Below, piece after piece: positions 45,224 through 54,371 of a stretch of DNA of 64,000 bases (position 1 is the first letter of the stretch; each line of letters opens with the position of its first letter). Source of the stretch: Leptospira limi (lineage in GTDB: Bacteria > Spirochaetota > Leptospiria > Leptospirales > Leptospiraceae); assembly GCF_026151395.1 (NCBI RefSeq), contig NZ_JAMQPV010000001.1, forward strand, positions 1,784,501 to 1,848,500, given 5' to 3'. The notes below the pieces were generated by a model. That model was not told the origin of the DNA. It worked only from the letters and a program-made list of their open reading frames with translations, and did no database searches. The position numbers and the translations under genes are program-made.

Positions 45224-45817
45224 TTATGGTTTGTGGAAGTATTCTGAATTTAATTTTTGGATGATTTCTTTTAATACCTTTCTTCGTTGGTCTTTGTCTG
45301 GCAAAATTTCTTTGAGATTCCGCCTCATAGCAAAAAGAGTTTCTAATAACTCATGGTCTTCTTCTGGGATGGTTTCTTCAAATAGTTTACGCAAACTGGA
45401 AGAAACACCAGCAAACATTCCGTCGGTGGAAATCGCAAATTGAACCGGTCCAATTTGGATGGTGGAAGAAGAATAAAAATCACAGTTTTTAGGATCATCT
45501 ACTGAATTCACCCATATACCTTTCTCTTTGGCGATGGTTCTGAATTTTTTGTTTGTGTTCGGTTCACTTGTTGCTAAAAAAATAATATCCCTATCGTTTA
45601 AATCTGCCTCAGTGACGGCTCTGGTTTCCGTTTTGATATTTGGGTATTTTTGTAAAAAATCTTTTATTTCATCCATGAAATCCAAAGAGATGATATGGAT
45701 ATTGGCACCAGTATGTTCGAGCCCTAATAATTTTTCGAGGCAAGCATTTCCACCACCTACGATTAAAATATTCCTACCTTCTAAGTTGAGAAAGATTGGG
45801 TATTTTTTAACACTCAT
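45224..45817 (-). CDS. Precorrin-2 dehydrogenase (siroheme synthase N-domain)
   Basis: 197 residues, the size of SirC rather than the full CysG. It oxidises precorrin-2 to sirohydrochlorin. KYPIFLNLEGRNILIVGGGNACLEKLLGLE is the NAD-binding domain, and DRDIIFLATSEPNTNKKFR and VNSVDDPKNCDFYSSSTIQIG are family blocks. Whether it also inserts iron, as Met8/CysG do, is unclear. It overlaps the stop-start of cobA by 4 bases. Confidence 0.9.
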   Translation of the reverse strand: MSVKKYPIFLNLEGRNILIVGGGNACLEKLLGLEHTGANIHIISLDFMDEIKDFLQKYPNIKTETRAVTEADLNDRDIIFLATSEPNTNKKFRTIAKEKGIWVNSVDDPKNCDFYSSSTIQIGPVQFAISTDGMFAGVSSSLRKLFEETIPEEDHELLETLFAMRRNLKEILPDKDQRRKVLKEIIQKLNSEYFHKP

Positions 45818-46611
45818 TGCAAAGGTTCCGATAAAAACGGAAGAAAAGAAAAACTTTCTATTTTTTGATTCTCACCTAACAAAAGGGGACGAACAACTTC
45901 ACCAACGTATAAAATTCCTGGTCCTTTTGTTTTTTTCTCCAATCCTTCCTCTTGGGTTTTGTCGAGAGTGGAGACTGTATATACTGCACGAGTACTACCT
46001 GCATTTTCCAAAAGTACTATGGGTGTCGATGGACTTACCCCTTTTCGGATGAGTCGTTCAGCTAACTCTTTTGTTTTCTGGCTACCCATTAAGATGACAA
46101 TGGTGCCTGGAAAATTTTCCATTCCCATCCAACTCCGTTCTTCTTCTAAAATGGTGTGTCCATCAAGGATGATGATTTGGCGTGATAATCCTCTCACCGT
46201 CAGTGAGATTCCAAGGTCGGATGCTCCCGTTGTCACTGAACTCACTCCAGGGATCACTTCATATGGGATTCCATTTGTTTCCAGTGTTTGGATTTCTTCA
46301 GATAACCTTCCAAAGATGGAAGCATCTCCCCCTTTCAGGCGGACCACTCGTTTGCCTTGGTGTGCATAATGAACAAGAAGGGAATTGATTTCATCCTGGG
46401 TGCGGTAGTGTTCTTTGGCACGTTTGCCCACGTAGAGGATTTGGGCACACTCAGGGAAAATCTCTAAAAAACTGGGATCGAGGAGGGCATCGTAGAGGAT
46501 TACATCGGCGGATTCGATCCGAGATTTCCCACGAAGGGTTAGGAGGTCAATGGGGCCTGGACCACCACTCACAAAACTCACGAAACCTTGTTCTGTCTTA
46601 TTGGAGGACAT
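45814..46611 (-). CDS. cobA: Uroporphyrinogen-III C-methyltransferase
   Basis: 265 residues. It makes precorrin-2 from uroporphyrinogen III using SAM. FVSGGPGPIDLLTLRG, VIPGVSSVTTGASDLGISLTVRG and the VRLKGGDASIFGR signature are all present. The start is ATG 46611; the TTG at 46629 adds six non-conserved residues. With the next gene it supplies siroheme to CysI, whose gene is just across the divergent gap. Confidence 0.95.
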   Translation of the reverse strand: MSSNKTEQGFVSFVSGGPGPIDLLTLRGKSRIESADVILYDALLDPSFLEIFPECAQILYVGKRAKEHYRTQDEINSLLVHYAHQGKRVVRLKGGDASIFGRLSEEIQTLETNGIPYEVIPGVSSVTTGASDLGISLTVRGLSRQIIILDGHTILEEERSWMGMENFPGTIVILMGSQKTKELAERLIRKGVSPSTPIVLLENAGSTRAVYTVSTLDKTQEEGLEKKTKGPGILYVGEVVRPLLLGENQKIESFSFLPFLSEPLQ

Positions 46612-46775
46612 ATCTGCTATACCTTGCAATCCTGCTAGAAAACGTCAAGTGATTGGCTAATTATTTCTACAAAATCTCCATTTTTTTGGTTTACTCGTCT
46701 CTAACCTTAGGAAAAGATTCAATTTATAAGACTTTTTGGATGTTTTACTGGAATCCAACACAAGCATAGGTTTTT

Positions 46776-48539
46776 ATGTTATCCGATGAGAAACGCAATC
46801 GATTTTTACAGTTATTAAAAGAATCCACAAAGGATGAATGGGTCTGGATGTCGGGGTATCTGTCGGCACTAACTCAGGCAAGCATTGGGGGAAGTGTGGA
46901 TGTGTCCCTAACCCCACCTGTTAGTATCTCGTCCAATGATCCTTCCCATGGGAATTTAAAAGCCGCCCCCATCCAATGTAGTGTTGTGTATGGAACGGAA
47001 ACAGGGAATTCTAAAAAACTGGGAACGGAACTTGTTAAAAAATTAAAAGAACTAGGTGTCCAAGCCAAATTAAAAAGTACAGACACTTACAAAGCAAAAG
47101 ACCTAAAAGAGGAAGAATACTTATTTGTGATTGTTTCCACTCATGGAGATGGAGAACCACCTCAGGCTGCAAAACCTTTTATCCAAATTCTTTCAGATGC
47201 AAAAGACAAATTGGCGAAAGTAAAATTCGCAGTACTTGGGTTAGGTGACACTAGTTATCCACTTTTTTGCCAAACAGGAATTGATGTGGATTCAATGTTA
47301 GAAAAATTAGGTGCCGAACGAATTCATGATTTAGGAAAATGTGATGTAGATTTTGATTTGGTTGCAAAACCTTGGATGTCAGAACTCATCACAAAACTCA
47401 ATACAATTTCGAAAACGGCAACGACTCAAGTTTCAAAACAAACACAATCTACCGCAACTAAAGGGAACACTGGTGGCAAAGTTGTTTACGAGGGAACGGT
47501 TGTCACAAACTTAGTGTTAAACGACGTTGGAGCTTCAAAATCCACTAGGCATATTGAAATTAAATCTTCGGTAGCAATTGATTATTTGCCTGGGGACAGC
47601 GCTGGGTTTTTGGCTTATAATCGTGAAGAAGAAGTGGATCGAGTCCTCGGATTACTACAAACAGATAAAGAAACAAGAGTCACTTATAAAGGTGAAACTT
47701 GGATGTTGTATGATTTACTTCGCAAAAAAGTATCCATTCGTTTTTTACCGGACCGAGTGTTACAAAAATATGCCACACTTTCCAAGAAGGAAATTCCATC
47801 TGGTAAATTGGATTTAGATGTATTATTAACACTATATCCTTCTGATACAAAATTAGAAGTCCAGACCTTGGTTGATATTTTGGAACCAATTGTCCCAAGG
47901 TATTATTCCATTGCATCAAGTCCTTCTGCCCATGGGGAAGAAGAAGTCCACCTAACGGTAGCAGAAGTGGAAATTGAAACCTTTACGGGTATCAAATCTG
48001 GTTTTTGTTCTGGTTTTTTAGCATCATTAAAAGAAGGGGATACAGTTCCTTTTTTTATCCAAAGAAACAATTCTTTCCGATTACCAAGTCCCGATACAGA
48101 CATCATCATGATCGGACCGGGAACAGGGATTGCACCGTTTCGCAGTTTTTTATTTGAAAGAGAACAATCAGCTGGGAATGGAAAAAATTGGTTATTTTTT
48201 GGTGAGAGAAACTTTGTTTCAGATTTTTACTACCAAACAGAACTCTTGGAACTTATGGACACAGGTGTATTACATAAATTGAATACAGCTTTTTCACGTG
48301 ATACCAAACAAAAGGTATATGTCCAAGATCGTATGGGTGAAAATGCACAGGAATTACTCAAGTGGATAGAGAATGGTGCCATCATTTATCTTTGTGGATC
48401 CAAAGATCCTATGAGTAAAGATGTAGATAGAAAATTAATTGAAATTTTATCGGAAAGAACTTTTGACACGGGAAAAGAAGCCTCCGATTATTTAAAAGAA
48501 CTAGAAGAATCTGGGCGTTATATCAAGGACGTTTACTGA
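46776..48539 (+). CDS. cysJ: Sulfite reductase (NADPH) flavoprotein alpha subunit
   Basis: 587 residues. It carries electrons from NADPH via FAD and FMN to CysI. The N-terminal flavodoxin domain has CSVVYGTETGNSKKLGTELV (about residues 68-87), the FAD domain has IVPRYYSIASSPSAHGEEV-type wording, and the NADPH domain has IGPGTGIAPFRSFLFERE. The C-terminus ends in the usual SGRYIKDVY. cysI follows after 7 bases. Confidence 0.96.
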   Translation: MLSDEKRNRFLQLLKESTKDEWVWMSGYLSALTQASIGGSVDVSLTPPVSISSNDPSHGNLKAAPIQCSVVYGTETGNSKKLGTELVKKLKELGVQAKLKSTDTYKAKDLKEEEYLFVIVSTHGDGEPPQAAKPFIQILSDAKDKLAKVKFAVLGLGDTSYPLFCQTGIDVDSMLEKLGAERIHDLGKCDVDFDLVAKPWMSELITKLNTISKTATTQVSKQTQSTATKGNTGGKVVYEGTVVTNLVLNDVGASKSTRHIEIKSSVAIDYLPGDSAGFLAYNREEEVDRVLGLLQTDKETRVTYKGETWMLYDLLRKKVSIRFLPDRVLQKYATLSKKEIPSGKLDLDVLLTLYPSDTKLEVQTLVDILEPIVPRYYSIASSPSAHGEEEVHLTVAEVEIETFTGIKSGFCSGFLASLKEGDTVPFFIQRNNSFRLPSPDTDIIMIGPGTGIAPFRSFLFEREQSAGNGKNWLFFGERNFVSDFYYQTELLELMDTGVLHKLNTAFSRDTKQKVYVQDRMGENAQELLKWIENGAIIYLCGSKDPMSKDVDRKLIEILSERTFDTGKEASDYLKELEESGRYIKDVY

Positions 48540-48546
48540 GGAACTC

Positions 48547-50220
48547 ATGGCTGAATCAAAAAAAGAAACACAAGCAGAAAAAGTAAAACGGGTGAGCCGT
48601 GGCCTCCGAGGCACACTTGCCGAAAGTTTGAAAGACGAACATACTGGTTCTTTACGTTCCGATGACCAATTATTATTAAAATTTCATGGTATGTACCAAC
48701 AAGATGATCGAGACAGAAGGGACGAACGAGCGTTAAAGAAATTAGAACGTTTGTATTCTTTTATGATTCGATTGCGAATTCCTGGTGGTATGATAGGTCC
48801 TGTACATTGGGAAGCTCTTCATAATGTTGCTGGAGAAAATTCCACAGGAACCATTAAAATCACAACAAGGCAAACTGTCCAATTACATGGAATTTTAAAA
48901 TCCAAAATCAAACCAACGATCAAAGCATTTGATTCAGTATTTTTGGATTCAATTGCAGCTTGTGGTGACGTAAACCGTAATGTCACATGTACATCCAATC
49001 CAGCCGCAAGTCCACTCCACAAAGAAGTGTTTGGTTATGCAGGTGAGATTAGTCGTTCCTTATTACCCAAAACGAGAGCCTACTATGAAATCTGGTTGGA
49101 TGAAAATCTTTTAGCTGAAAAGGAAGAACCCGAAGATCCTTTGTACAAAGATGTTTATCTTCCTCGTAAATTTAAAATCGCAATTGCGATCCCACCATAT
49201 AATGATGTGGATCTTTTTACCAATGACATTGGACTCATTGCAATCATTGAAAATGGACAATTATTAGGATTTAATGTTGCTGTTGGTGGAGGACTCGGAA
49301 CCACCCATGGTAACCCAGATACTTACCCAAGAGTAGGAACTGTGTTTGGATTTATTCCCAAAAAAGACATTCTAAAAGTTGTATATGAAATTGTCACTGT
49401 CCAAAGAGATTTTGGAAATAGAGAAGATCGTAAACTCTCTCGATTGAAATACACCTTGGACAGGTTAGGTGTAGAATTCTACAAACGAGAAGTAGAAAAA
49501 CGCGCAGGTATAAGTTTTGAACCTACCAAGGATTTCCAATTCACACAAAGATCCGATGATTTTGGTTGGAAACAGGATGCAGCAGGAAATTGGCATTATA
49601 CAGTATTTGTGGAAAATGGCCGAGTTTGTGACGAACATGGTTATAATCTTAAAACTGCACTTCTAGAAGTTTCGAAAACAAGAAGAGCAACCTTTCGTTT
49701 TACATGTAACCAAAACTTAATTCTATCAGATATCTTTCCGAAAGACAAAGACTTAATTGAATCCATTTTGGTGAAGTTTGGTGTTCATAGAAAAACGACA
49801 GAAGTTTCTCCAATCAGAAAAAATTCCATCGCTTGTGTGGCACTAAACACTTGTTCTTTGGCACTTGCTGAGGCTCAGAGATACCTTCCTAGTTTAATTG
49901 ATAAAATGGAACCTATCCTTTCTAAACATGGACTTTCGGAAGAACCAATTTCAATCCGTATGACGGGTTGCCCGAACGGATGTGCAAGACCTTATATCTC
50001 TGAGATAGGACTTGTTGGTACTTCATATGGAAAATACAACCTCCATTTAGGCGCTGATGCAGAAGGTTATAGGCTCAATCAAAAATACAAAGAAGATTTA
50101 GATGAATCTGCAATCTTGCAAGAGTTAGATGGGCTGTTTGGTAAATTTTCCAAGGAACGAAATGGTAAAGAATCCTTTGGAGATTATATCAACCGAATTG
50201 GGATTTTGAAAAAAGCTTAG
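48547..50220 (+). CDS. cysI: Sulfite reductase (NADPH) hemoprotein beta subunit
   Basis: 557 residues. It reduces sulfite to sulfide with siroheme and a [4Fe-4S] cluster. The N-terminus LRGTLAESLKDEHTG is characteristic. The cluster cysteines are CVALNTCSLALAEAQ and TGCPNGCARPYISEIG. Lys and Arg contacts in RIPGGMIGPVHWEAL and CNQNLILSDI are kept. A terminator follows. Confidence 0.96.
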   Translation: MAESKKETQAEKVKRVSRGLRGTLAESLKDEHTGSLRSDDQLLLKFHGMYQQDDRDRRDERALKKLERLYSFMIRLRIPGGMIGPVHWEALHNVAGENSTGTIKITTRQTVQLHGILKSKIKPTIKAFDSVFLDSIAACGDVNRNVTCTSNPAASPLHKEVFGYAGEISRSLLPKTRAYYEIWLDENLLAEKEEPEDPLYKDVYLPRKFKIAIAIPPYNDVDLFTNDIGLIAIIENGQLLGFNVAVGGGLGTTHGNPDTYPRVGTVFGFIPKKDILKVVYEIVTVQRDFGNREDRKLSRLKYTLDRLGVEFYKREVEKRAGISFEPTKDFQFTQRSDDFGWKQDAAGNWHYTVFVENGRVCDEHGYNLKTALLEVSKTRRATFRFTCNQNLILSDIFPKDKDLIESILVKFGVHRKTTEVSPIRKNSIACVALNTCSLALAEAQRYLPSLIDKMEPILSKHGLSEEPISIRMTGCPNGCARPYISEIGLVGTSYGKYNLHLGADAEGYRLNQKYKEDLDESAILQELDGLFGKFSKERNGKESFGDYINRIGILKKA

Positions 50221-50238
50221 AGTTTCTAAATAGAAATT

Positions 50239-50265
50239 AGGCACCTGTTTTCAGGTGCCTTTGTT
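50239..50265 (+). terminator. Intrinsic terminator after cysI
   Basis: AGGCACCTG at 50239-50247 and CAGGTGCCT at 50252-50260 form a perfect 9-bp stem with loop TTTT and a following TTTGTTT. It also faces the convergent TauD-like gene. Confidence 0.88.
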
Positions 50266-50290
50266 TAAAAATCATAAGACTATCTTCTCT

Positions 50291-51361
50291 TCAATCCGCC
50301 CAACCGACAAGGATTCGTCTAGGACCAGTATAAGGTAATCTTCCATGAGAGACTGAAAAGTTATCAATGAAAAGAACATCTCCTGTTTGCCAAGGAATCG
50401 CCACCATATGGTTCCAAAATACATTGGTGATGGATTTCATTTCCTTTGGTGAAATCTCGTCTCCATTCCCATAGGTGACGTGCACATCATGTGAGTTTGG
50501 ACCTAAGAGTCTTTTGAAGTTTGTAATGATTGTGAGTAAAACGGCAACACCAAACGAACGAAGGGTTTTTTGTTTTTTGAAAATTTTCCACGTTTCACTG
50601 ACCCCCGCTTGGTAGTGAAACGTTTGCGAATGGTTATGCCAAGCAATTGTACCTGCGATAGGATGTGTTCGAAATCCAGATTGGTGGTTTGTGATCGTTA
50701 GAGAATCTTCACCATACCAATCTAATTGGAAACGATTTTCTTTCGCAATTTTTTCAACTTCTTCTAAGTTTGTGGTTCCAAACATTTCATCCCAACGTTT
50801 GGTTTTCCAAACAGAAAATCGTTTTTGTGAAGATGGGCCATCATACCTTCTTCTGTATCGGATTCCATATCGTTCGATTTTTTCTTTTATTTTGGGATCG
50901 ATATTTTGGTAGACTAACCTAAGGTCTGTTAAGGGAGTTTCTCCCCCGTAGTCAGATGCTTTTTCCGCATAAAAAAATAAAACTTTCGGTGGGTTGTCAA
51001 GAAAACTCATTTCCGCATGTTGCATGATTGGGTAATGCGGTGGGAGTTCACTAGCTGTGAACACATGTTTTAATACTTCATCCCGAGGGGAAGTGCCAAG
51101 GTAAAACTCACCTAACTGTTTTTCGTTTGTAGCAAACAAAACGGATTGGAAATCAGAAGCTTCGTGAACGGGAAACCCACGAAAGAGAATTGCCCCATAG
51201 GTTTTTAAATCGTCTCGCCATTCCTTCTCATGGTTTTGAAACCAATTGGTTAACGAATCTAAAGTTCGTTCTTCCGTTGGCTCATACACAATGGGGAGTT
51301 TGGTTTCTCCCACAAAGGATTTGCGGATCCATTCTTTTGTGACAGTATTGGTTTGGCTCAT
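50291..51361 (-). CDS. TauD/TfdA-family Fe(II)/2-oxoglutarate dioxygenase
   Basis: 356 residues, longer than TauD (about 283). The iron-binding pair is HAE in PIMQHAEMSFLDNPP (HxE) near residue 151, and the distal His lies in FSVSHGRLPYTGPRRILV near 335, which also carries the 2-oxoglutarate-binding arginine. The family oxidises substrates such as taurine or alkylsulfonates, releasing sulfite, but HxE and the length point to a different branch. It lies 69 bases downstream of cysN in a sulfate gene group, which suggests a sulfur-related substrate. Speculative beyond the family call. Confidence 0.8.
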   Translation of the reverse strand: MSQTNTVTKEWIRKSFVGETKLPIVYEPTEERTLDSLTNWFQNHEKEWRDDLKTYGAILFRGFPVHEASDFQSVLFATNEKQLGEFYLGTSPRDEVLKHVFTASELPPHYPIMQHAEMSFLDNPPKVLFFYAEKASDYGGETPLTDLRLVYQNIDPKIKEKIERYGIRYRRRYDGPSSQKRFSVWKTKRWDEMFGTTNLEEVEKIAKENRFQLDWYGEDSLTITNHQSGFRTHPIAGTIAWHNHSQTFHYQAGVSETWKIFKKQKTLRSFGVAVLLTIITNFKRLLGPNSHDVHVTYGNGDEISPKEMKSITNVFWNHMVAIPWQTGDVLFIDNFSVSHGRLPYTGPRRILVGWAD

Positions 51362-51430
51362 GATACTGTCACAATAACTACTAGAGCTATGTTATTTCAA
51401 TCAAAAAATCTGTTATATTGGATTAATTGT

Positions 51431-52663
51431 CTACAATAGCATTCCTGCGGCTACCGTTTGGTTGGTTCCTTCGTCGACGAGGACAAAACTTCCCGTTCCT
51501 CTGATTTTGGAATAAGGATCATAAGCAACTGGTTTTGCCGTCCGTATTGTCACTTTTCCAATTTCATTCAAACCGAGGTTTGGTTGTTCCTTTTTTTCAT
51601 GAGTACTTGTTTCCACTCTGTATTCCAAAGAACGAATGGAAACTTTTACTGCATTGGTCGTTTGGCGTAAAAGGTATTTGGAACCTGGGGTCATCACCTT
51701 TTGGTCCATCCAACAAATATATGCTTCTAGGTCCTGAGAGACAACAGGTTCTTTCCCTGTCACAACGAGCATATCACCACGGCTCACATCAATCTCGTTT
51801 TCTAAACGAATGGTCACAGACATTGGCGCATAGGCAGTGGTGAGAGGTCCGTCAAATGTATCGATGGCTTTGATTTTCGAAGTGAGTCCACTTGGTAATA
51901 CTGTGATAGAATCTCCCACCGTAAAATGTCCACTTCTGATTTGGCCCGCATAACCTCTGTAATCATGGTATTCGGTTGTTTGCGGGCGAATCACGTTTTG
52001 TACAGGAAATCTTGGAGCAGGGGATTCTTCTTCCGTATGGATTTCAATTTCTTCCAAAAAGTGGAGTAAAGATTTTCCTTTCCACCAAGGCATGGATGCG
52101 GAAGGTTCCACAACATTATCTCCGTTTAATGCAGAGATTGGTAAAAAGTGAATGGATTTTAAGTTTAAGTCTTTAGCAAATTCCAAATATTGTTTTTGGA
52201 TATTTAAGAATACTTCTTCTGAAAATTCTACCAAATCCATTTTGTTCACACAAACAACTACATACGGAAGTCTTAATAATGAAACAATATAGGAATGCCT
52301 GAAGGTTTGTTCGATCACACCTTTTCTTGCATCGATGAGGATGATGGCAAGGTCTGAATTCGAAGCTCCTGTCACCATGTTCCGAGTATACTGTACATGG
52401 CCTGGTGCATCAGCGATGATGAATTTACGTTTGGGAGTGGAAAAGTATTTATAAGCAATATCAATCGTAATCCCTTGTTCTCTTTCCGCTTTGAGTCCAT
52501 CAGTGAGAAGGGCTAAGTTGATTTGTCCATTCACTTGTCCTGCACGTTCAATTGCTTCGAGTTGGTCTTGGAAAATGGATTTACTATCGTATAACAAACG
52601 TCCGATGAGAGTTGATTTCCCATCGTCCACACTACCAGCAGTAATAAACCTTAATATATCCAT
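51431..52663 (-). CDS. cysN: Sulfate adenylyltransferase GTPase subunit
   Basis: 410 residues. It powers APS formation by GTP hydrolysis with CysD. G1 is TAGSVDDGKSTLIGRLLYDS, then QGITIDIAYKYFSTPKRKF, G3 DAPGHVQYTRNM and G4 VNKMDLV. No CysC (APS kinase) domain is fused, consistent with direct APS reduction by CysH. The start overlaps the cysD stop by one base. Confidence 0.96.
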   Translation of the reverse strand: MDILRFITAGSVDDGKSTLIGRLLYDSKSIFQDQLEAIERAGQVNGQINLALLTDGLKAEREQGITIDIAYKYFSTPKRKFIIADAPGHVQYTRNMVTGASNSDLAIILIDARKGVIEQTFRHSYIVSLLRLPYVVVCVNKMDLVEFSEEVFLNIQKQYLEFAKDLNLKSIHFLPISALNGDNVVEPSASMPWWKGKSLLHFLEEIEIHTEEESPAPRFPVQNVIRPQTTEYHDYRGYAGQIRSGHFTVGDSITVLPSGLTSKIKAIDTFDGPLTTAYAPMSVTIRLENEIDVSRGDMLVVTGKEPVVSQDLEAYICWMDQKVMTPGSKYLLRQTTNAVKVSIRSLEYRVETSTHEKKEQPNLGLNEIGKVTIRTAKPVAYDPYSKIRGTGSFVLVDEGTNQTVAAGMLL

Positions 52664-53571
52664 TAAAAATACCCACCTTTTTTTCTTTCTTCCATAGCGG
52701 CTTCCGAACGTTTGTCATCCAAACGGGAGCCTCTTTCTGTGGTGCGTGAAATTTGAATTTCACGGATGATATCATCCACTGAATTGGCTTCTGATTCCAC
52801 AGCTGCTGTACAAGTCATATCGCCGACAGTACGAAATCGAACTGTTCTTGTTTCTACTTTATCGGTACCATCTAAACTGATAAATTTGGAAACAGGGAAT
52901 ACCAGTTCCTCTCTCCATACAATTTCCCTTTGGTGAGAAAAATACAAAGAAGGAAGTTCTATCTTTTCTTTTCGGATGTATTCCCAAACATCAAGTTCTG
53001 TCCAGTTACTGATGGGAAATACACGTACGTTTTCTCCCACATGGATTTTTCCATTATAGATATTCCAAAGTTCTGGTCGTTGGAGTTTTGGGTCCCAAGA
53101 TCCAAATTCATCTCGAACAGAAAAAATTCGTTCCTTGGCTCTTGCTTTTTCTTCATCACGACGGGCGCCACCAATACAAGCATCAAATTTAAATTCTGCT
53201 ATGGTATCGAGAAGTGTCACGGCTTGGATTGCATTACGGCTTGGGAATTTTCCTTTTTCTTCGACTGCTTTTCCTTGGTCGATGGAATCTTGTACATAAC
53301 GAACAATTAATTTTTCTCCAATTCGGTCTGCGAGTGCATCACGAAATTGAAGCGCCTCATCAAAGTTATGCCCCGTATCGATGTGAACGAGTGGAAACGG
53401 GAACTTACCTGGACGAAATGCTTTGAGTGCAAGGTGAACCAAACAAATGGAATCTTTTCCTCCCGAAAATAATAAAGCAGGTCTTTCAAATTGTGCTGCC
53501 ACTTCCCGTAAGATATAAATGGCTTCTGATTCTAACTGGTCTAGGTGTGATAGTCGATGGGTACGTGTCAT
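52663..53571 (-). CDS. cysD: Sulfate adenylyltransferase catalytic subunit
   Basis: 302 residues. It adenylates sulfate. The PP-loop is LLFSGGKDSICLVHLAL near residue 35, with VHIDTGHNFDEALQFRD, GGARRDEEKARAKERI and TVGDMTCTAAVESEA. It lies 7 bases after cysH and abuts cysN. Confidence 0.96.
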   Translation of the reverse strand: MTRTHRLSHLDQLESEAIYILREVAAQFERPALLFSGGKDSICLVHLALKAFRPGKFPFPLVHIDTGHNFDEALQFRDALADRIGEKLIVRYVQDSIDQGKAVEEKGKFPSRNAIQAVTLLDTIAEFKFDACIGGARRDEEKARAKERIFSVRDEFGSWDPKLQRPELWNIYNGKIHVGENVRVFPISNWTELDVWEYIRKEKIELPSLYFSHQREIVWREELVFPVSKFISLDGTDKVETRTVRFRTVGDMTCTAAVESEANSVDDIIREIQISRTTERGSRLDDKRSEAAMEERKKGGYF

Positions 53572-53577
53572 AGTCTA

Positions 53578-54303
53578 TTATCCTTTTTTTGGTGTGAGTT
53601 TTCCATCTACCCAATGCAAACCACATTCCTTTTTTGATTCTTGTTCCCACCACCAACGTCCAGCTCGAAAGTCTTCTCCTGGTTCGATGGCACGTGTACA
53701 AGGGGCACAACCGATACTTGGAAAACCTTTGTCATGTAACACATTATAAGGTACATTCTGTTCGCGAATGTATTTCCAAGTCTCTTCAAAACTCCAATGG
53801 AGGAGTGGTTGGTATTTGATTAAATTTCTACTTGGATCGGATTCAAATAAAGACATCTCTGTTCGGAATCCAGACTGGTCTTTGCGTAAACCAGTCACCC
53901 AAACCTCCATTCCATTTAAAATGGAATCAAGTGGAACGAGTTTTCGGATCCGACAACATTCCTTTCGTAATTCTTGCGAGTCATAAAATGCGTTGGGGCC
54001 GTTTTGGTTGACAAAGGATTCAATCTCTTTTGTATTCGGAAAAAAAGTTTCGATTTTTGCCCCATAACGTATGTTTGTTTTTTGCCAAACATCATAGGTT
54101 TCTTGGAAGAGTCGTCCTGTATCCAAAGTGGCAATGCGAATGGGGATTTGTTCTGAAAGGATGGCATGTGTGATGGCTTGGTCTTCGAGTCCAAAACTTG
54201 TTGTGAAAACCACTTTGCCAGGGAATGTAGAAGAAAGGCGTTTTAATCCCTCTACGAGCGATAGGTTGGCATAAGATTCTGTCAAAACTTCCAAATTTCC
54301 CAT
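53578..54303 (-). CDS. cysH: Adenylyl-sulfate (APS) reductase
   Basis: 241 residues. It reduces APS to sulfite with thioredoxin. Four cysteines bind a [4Fe-4S] cluster: ELRKECCRIRKL (CC) and GCAPCTRAIEPGED (CxxC). That set marks the APS-specific form; PAPS-specific E. coli CysH lacks it. The catalytic cysteine is ECGLH near the C-terminus. VFTTSFGLEDQAITHAIL and ATLDTGRLFQETY are PP-loop-type substrate motifs. First gene of cysH-cysD-cysN. Confidence 0.94.
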   Translation of the reverse strand: MGNLEVLTESYANLSLVEGLKRLSSTFPGKVVFTTSFGLEDQAITHAILSEQIPIRIATLDTGRLFQETYDVWQKTNIRYGAKIETFFPNTKEIESFVNQNGPNAFYDSQELRKECCRIRKLVPLDSILNGMEVWVTGLRKDQSGFRTEMSLFESDPSRNLIKYQPLLHWSFEETWKYIREQNVPYNVLHDKGFPSIGCAPCTRAIEPGEDFRAGRWWWEQESKKECGLHWVDGKLTPKKG

Positions 54304-54321
54304 ATTTAACCCGTCCTACCA

Positions 54322-54342
54322 TCCAATGTTTTGTATATTGGA
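54322..54342. promoter_or_regulatory. Inverted repeat upstream of cysH
   Basis: TCCAAT at 54322-54327 and ATTGGA at 54337-54342, 9 bases apart, lie 18-39 bases upstream of the cysH start in the gap after cysA. The right half is part of TATATTGGA, which recurs at 51414-51422 upstream of the TauD-like gene. A candidate sulfur-status operator. Confidence 0.35.
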
Positions 54343-54371
54343 CGATTTGTAAAGTATATTAGCGGAAATTA

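Noticed and set aside
46630..46775. Cobalamin, SAM or other riboswitch before cysJ or cobA
   Set aside because: The gap is too short and lacks the conserved core elements of any riboswitch I can recognise.
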